Positions 61,876 to 64,000 of a DNA stretch of 64,000 nt are shown one piece after another. The notes under the pieces were generated by a model. That model was not told where the DNA came from and ran no database searches. It saw nothing but the letters and a program-made list of their open reading frames with translations. The position numbers and the translations under genes were made by a program. The stretch comes from Gari tellinella (lineage: Eukaryota > Mollusca > Bivalvia > Cardiida > Psammobiidae): contig OV277869.1 in assembly GCA_922989275.2 (NCBI GenBank), positions 23,694,189 through 23,758,188 of the forward strand, given 5' to 3'. How positions within the stretch are numbered: the stretch's first letter is position 1; each line of letters begins with the position of its first letter.

Positions 61876-62300
61876 GCTGTCCAAGAATTATACCACATAC
61901 CCCGCCAGCTGGTTTCAAAAGAGATCAGAGCCATATCCCTACCATCAAAGATCCACCAGACAGGCATTGGTCAACGGTACAACCCCAGAACTAAAAATTA
62001 GACCCATAACATATACAGAATGAACACAGCCCTAGGGTAGCAGTCATCTACCCTCTCCACCCCACGCCCGCGGGACCTACATGTTCCATGGCTGAAATTA
62101 CACCCTTACTTTATAAAACATCAAGATAAGAAGCTGTCCCTGAATTATACCGCAAACCCCAAGCCAGTCGATCAGGGGCAATCCCTACCATCAAGATCCA
62201 CCGAACAGGCATGGGCAAACGGTACAATTCTAGAACTCCCATTTAGACCCACAATATCTACAGCAAGAACATAGCCCGGAGGTAGCAGTCATCCATTTCC
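61876..62300. repeat. second duplicated block in the LINE UTR
   Basis: GCTGTCCAAGAATTATACC..GGTAGCAGTCATCTACC (61876-62050) and GCTGTCCCTGAATTATACC..GGTAGCAGTCATCCATT (62133-62300) are diverged copies separated by about 80 bp. Confidence 0.75.
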
Positions 62301-62309
62301 TAATGTGTT

Positions 62310-64000
62310 CTAATAATAAATATTAAAGAAGTGTGTTTTCAGACGTTTTTTGAAGACTGCAACTGAGCTCGCATCTCTGATGTCTGATTGTAGAGAGTTC
62401 CAGAGCTTTGGGGCTGCATGCATGAAACTTCTATCTCCAAACTTCACCAAACGACTTCTCGGCACAACCAGCGATACTGATTTACTCGCGGACCGCAACT
62501 CTCTTCGAGGTTTATACACGTCCAGCATACTAACAATGTACCTTGGAGAATCATTGCACATGGCTTTGTATGTGAGTGTCAGAATTTTGAATTCAACTCT
62601 GTGTTGAACTGGAAGCCAGTGAAGCTCCTTCAAGACTGGAGTGATGTGATTGTACCGAGGAGTCCTGGTAATGATGCGGGCTGCTGTATTTTGCACACGC
62701 TGTAGTTTTCGTAGTGAGTTTTGGGGAATCCCATATAGCAGTGAGTTGCAGTAGTCAATTTTTGATGTGACCAGAGAATTGACCAAAGTCTTTGTAGCTT
62801 CTGGAGAAAGGTACTGTCTAATATGACATATTTGCCGCAGCTGTGCGTAGCTAGACCTGCACACAGTGTTGATGTGCTGTGTCATATCCATTTGGGAATC
62901 AAATCTAGCACCAAGGTTGCTCACCCATAATGACGGTTTGATTTTAGAGTTTCCCACTTGAACATGAAAATCTCCGGGAACGTTAACCTTTTTTGAATGA
63001 AACAGTATGACCTCAGTTTTGTCAGTGTTCAGCTTCAACATATTCTGGTGCATCCATGAGACTATGTCTTTTAGACATCCTTCGACTTTTGAAAGGGCTT
63101 CTTGTTGACTAGATGTGTCTTTAGGCTTAAATGACAAGTATAACTGTGAATCATCTGCATAGAAGTGATGATCAAGATCATGATTTCTGCAAATTGAGCC
63201 GACAGGTTTTGTGTACAAGATGTAGTTTTTGGGTCCCAAGACTGAGCCCTGTGGCACACTATATTTCATTTGAACTGGGGGCAGATAATTCTCCATCTAC
63301 TGCGACTGTTTGGTAACGGTCATTCAGGTATGAGGTCATCCACTTAAGTGGGTTTCCAATGATTTTGAAATCTTTTTCAAGGCGACTGAGTAATGTTTCA
63401 TGATCAATTGTGTCGAATGCGGCTGATAGGTCAAGCATCACCAGAATTGTGATTTCATTCTTATCAAGATATTGCAAGATGTCATTTTGAACTTTAACAA
63501 GAGCAGTTTCTGTAGAGTGATGCTTACGATATGCTGACTGATGCTGTTCATGCAGATTGTTTGTGGCCAAATGGGACTCAATGCGTCTGTCTACAACTTT
63601 TTCTAATACTTTGGAGAGAAATGGCAAATTTGATACAGGCCTGTAGTTCTTACGATCATTTGTATCGAGATCAGGTTTCTTCAAAAGAGGTCTTACATGC
63701 GACTTTTTGAATTATTTTGGAACATACGCAGATTCCGGCGAAGAGTTCACAATTTTTGTTAATGACGGTAGGAGCTCGCTAAGGCATACCTTTAAGAGCC
63801 AAGTAGGTATTGGGTCGAGTTCACAGGACTTACATGGGGATGCCTTGACAATCTCCCCCGATTTCTGCTGCTGTAGCAGTGTTAAAACTTTCTAAAGAGC
63901 TCATTGAATGCAACGTTTCTGTGATGACTGGGGTGCATGCCGTTGATTCAGAGGCAATGCCTGTTCGTATTTTGTCCACTTTTTTAATGAAAAAGTCGCT
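62310..64000 (-). pseudogene. LINE reverse transcriptase, broken
   Basis: In minus-strand order: SDFFIKKVDKI at the edge; a frameshift at a C run (63855-63859); KSCELDPIPTW; an in-frame TAA at 63712-63714; VRPLLKKPDL; NYRPVSNLPFLSKVLEK; motif A LVMLDLSAAFDTIDH with its catalytic Asp; a second frameshift in a G run (63277-63281); VPQGSVLGP; motif C FYADDSQLYLS; then the C-terminal region LQRVQNTAARI, LHWLPV, PKLWNSLQSDIR and stop at 62310. Three defects make it inactive, although the three catalytic Asp positions are intact. The endonuclease domain would lie beyond the window. Confidence 0.9.

Larger units (their letters stand above)
61347..64000 (-). mobile_element. CR1/L2-like LINE, 5' end beyond window
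   Basis: Minus-strand order: reverse transcriptase from the right edge down to 62310, about 940 bp of 3' UTR, then an (AAT)n tail at 61347-61369. The last 100 bp of UTR contain GCGCTCTTTTC..AAAAGCGC, able to form a stem. The polymerase motifs place it in the Jockey superfamily; CR1/L2 is my best reading and would need a tree. Confidence 0.85.

Noticed and set aside
1..64000. CRISPR-like or prokaryotic reading of the many repeated palindromes.
   Set aside because: Spacing is irregular, the repeats have transposon ends and target duplications, and splice sites and LINEs show a eukaryotic genome.
1..64000. A transposase gene that could mobilise the MITEs.
   Set aside because: No open frame shows a DDE/D pattern or zinc-finger region; any autonomous partners are outside the window.

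Overview
The window looks like nuclear DNA from a mollusc, most probably a marine bivalve. It is AT-rich and gene-poor. It holds degraded LINEs, many short palindromic elements, and sequence families I associate with bivalve genomes: 'CAAAGGTCAAGG'-type tandem units, 'CAATAGCTCACC', and TTAA- or TA-flanked MITEs with a long central hairpin. The phylum is an inference from repeat style, not from a gene tree. Nothing prokaryotic (operons, ribosome binding sites, CRISPR) is visible.

Genes. The only convincing protein-coding signal is on the minus strand at the left end. Four short exons (3641-3576, 2557-2521, 1361-1261, 153-61) have good splice sites and mutually compatible phases (1-1, 1-2, 2-1, 1-1). 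They encode a cysteine-rich EMI-like stretch followed by a six-cysteine EGF module, and the gene continues past position 1. A separate minus-strand exon at 20692-20619 encodes a clean signal peptide and ends in a strong donor. It may be the first coding exon of the same secreted protein, but I could not link the phases. Every other long open frame is either inside a repeat or explained by a palindrome.

Repeats. About eight families of short non-autonomous elements (roughly 150-350 bp) fill most of 0.6-60 kb. The labels used here are mine. TTAA-flanked families: A (TTAACCCATTACCCC ends), E (TTAACCCTTTCACTG ends), F (TTAACTCATTCACCCC ends) and Q (TTAACCCTTTGCCTGC-like ends). TA-flanked families with CAGT ends: B (CAGTAAAACCTCTCTATTAC), C (CAGTGGAGAA..TTCTTTCCC), D (CAGTGCTCCCTCTCTACAAC) and G (CAGTCGAACTTCGATATCTC). 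Family H has GGGCCCGTTTTACTAAAC ends and about a 3-bp target duplication. Family J and a few singletons complete the list. By end sequence and target site they resemble piggyBac-like (TTAA), Tc1/mariner-pogo-like (TA) and Harbinger-like (H) MITEs; no transposase is present. C, D, E, F, Q and H all carry related versions of one central hairpin (CAAACAGTTTG..GATCAGACGCCG..). A and B share a second one (TTAAAGCAGGCTGAAAGTAA..).

Layout. 0-4 kb: the EGF gene exons in a repeat-rich setting. 4-39 kb: dense MITEs, many nested in each other, with several 150-bp foldbacks. 39.9-51.6 kb: two tandem copies of a roughly 5-6.5 kb segment that differ by at least five clean element insertions, so filled and empty sites can be compared directly. 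52-55 kb: tandem arrays, including an approximately 30-bp minisatellite and a 780-bp inverted-repeat element with about four internal tandem units. 55-60 kb: more MITEs. 61.3-64 kb: a degraded minus-strand LINE of the CR1/L2-like group, with reverse transcriptase motifs, running off the right edge.

The part most worth attention is the architecture of the palindromes. Hairpin cores are shared between element classes with different ends and target sites. Some elements are chimeric with the switch point in the core. The foldbacks are built as nested shells separated by a directly repeated 4-nt motif, usually CGAG.
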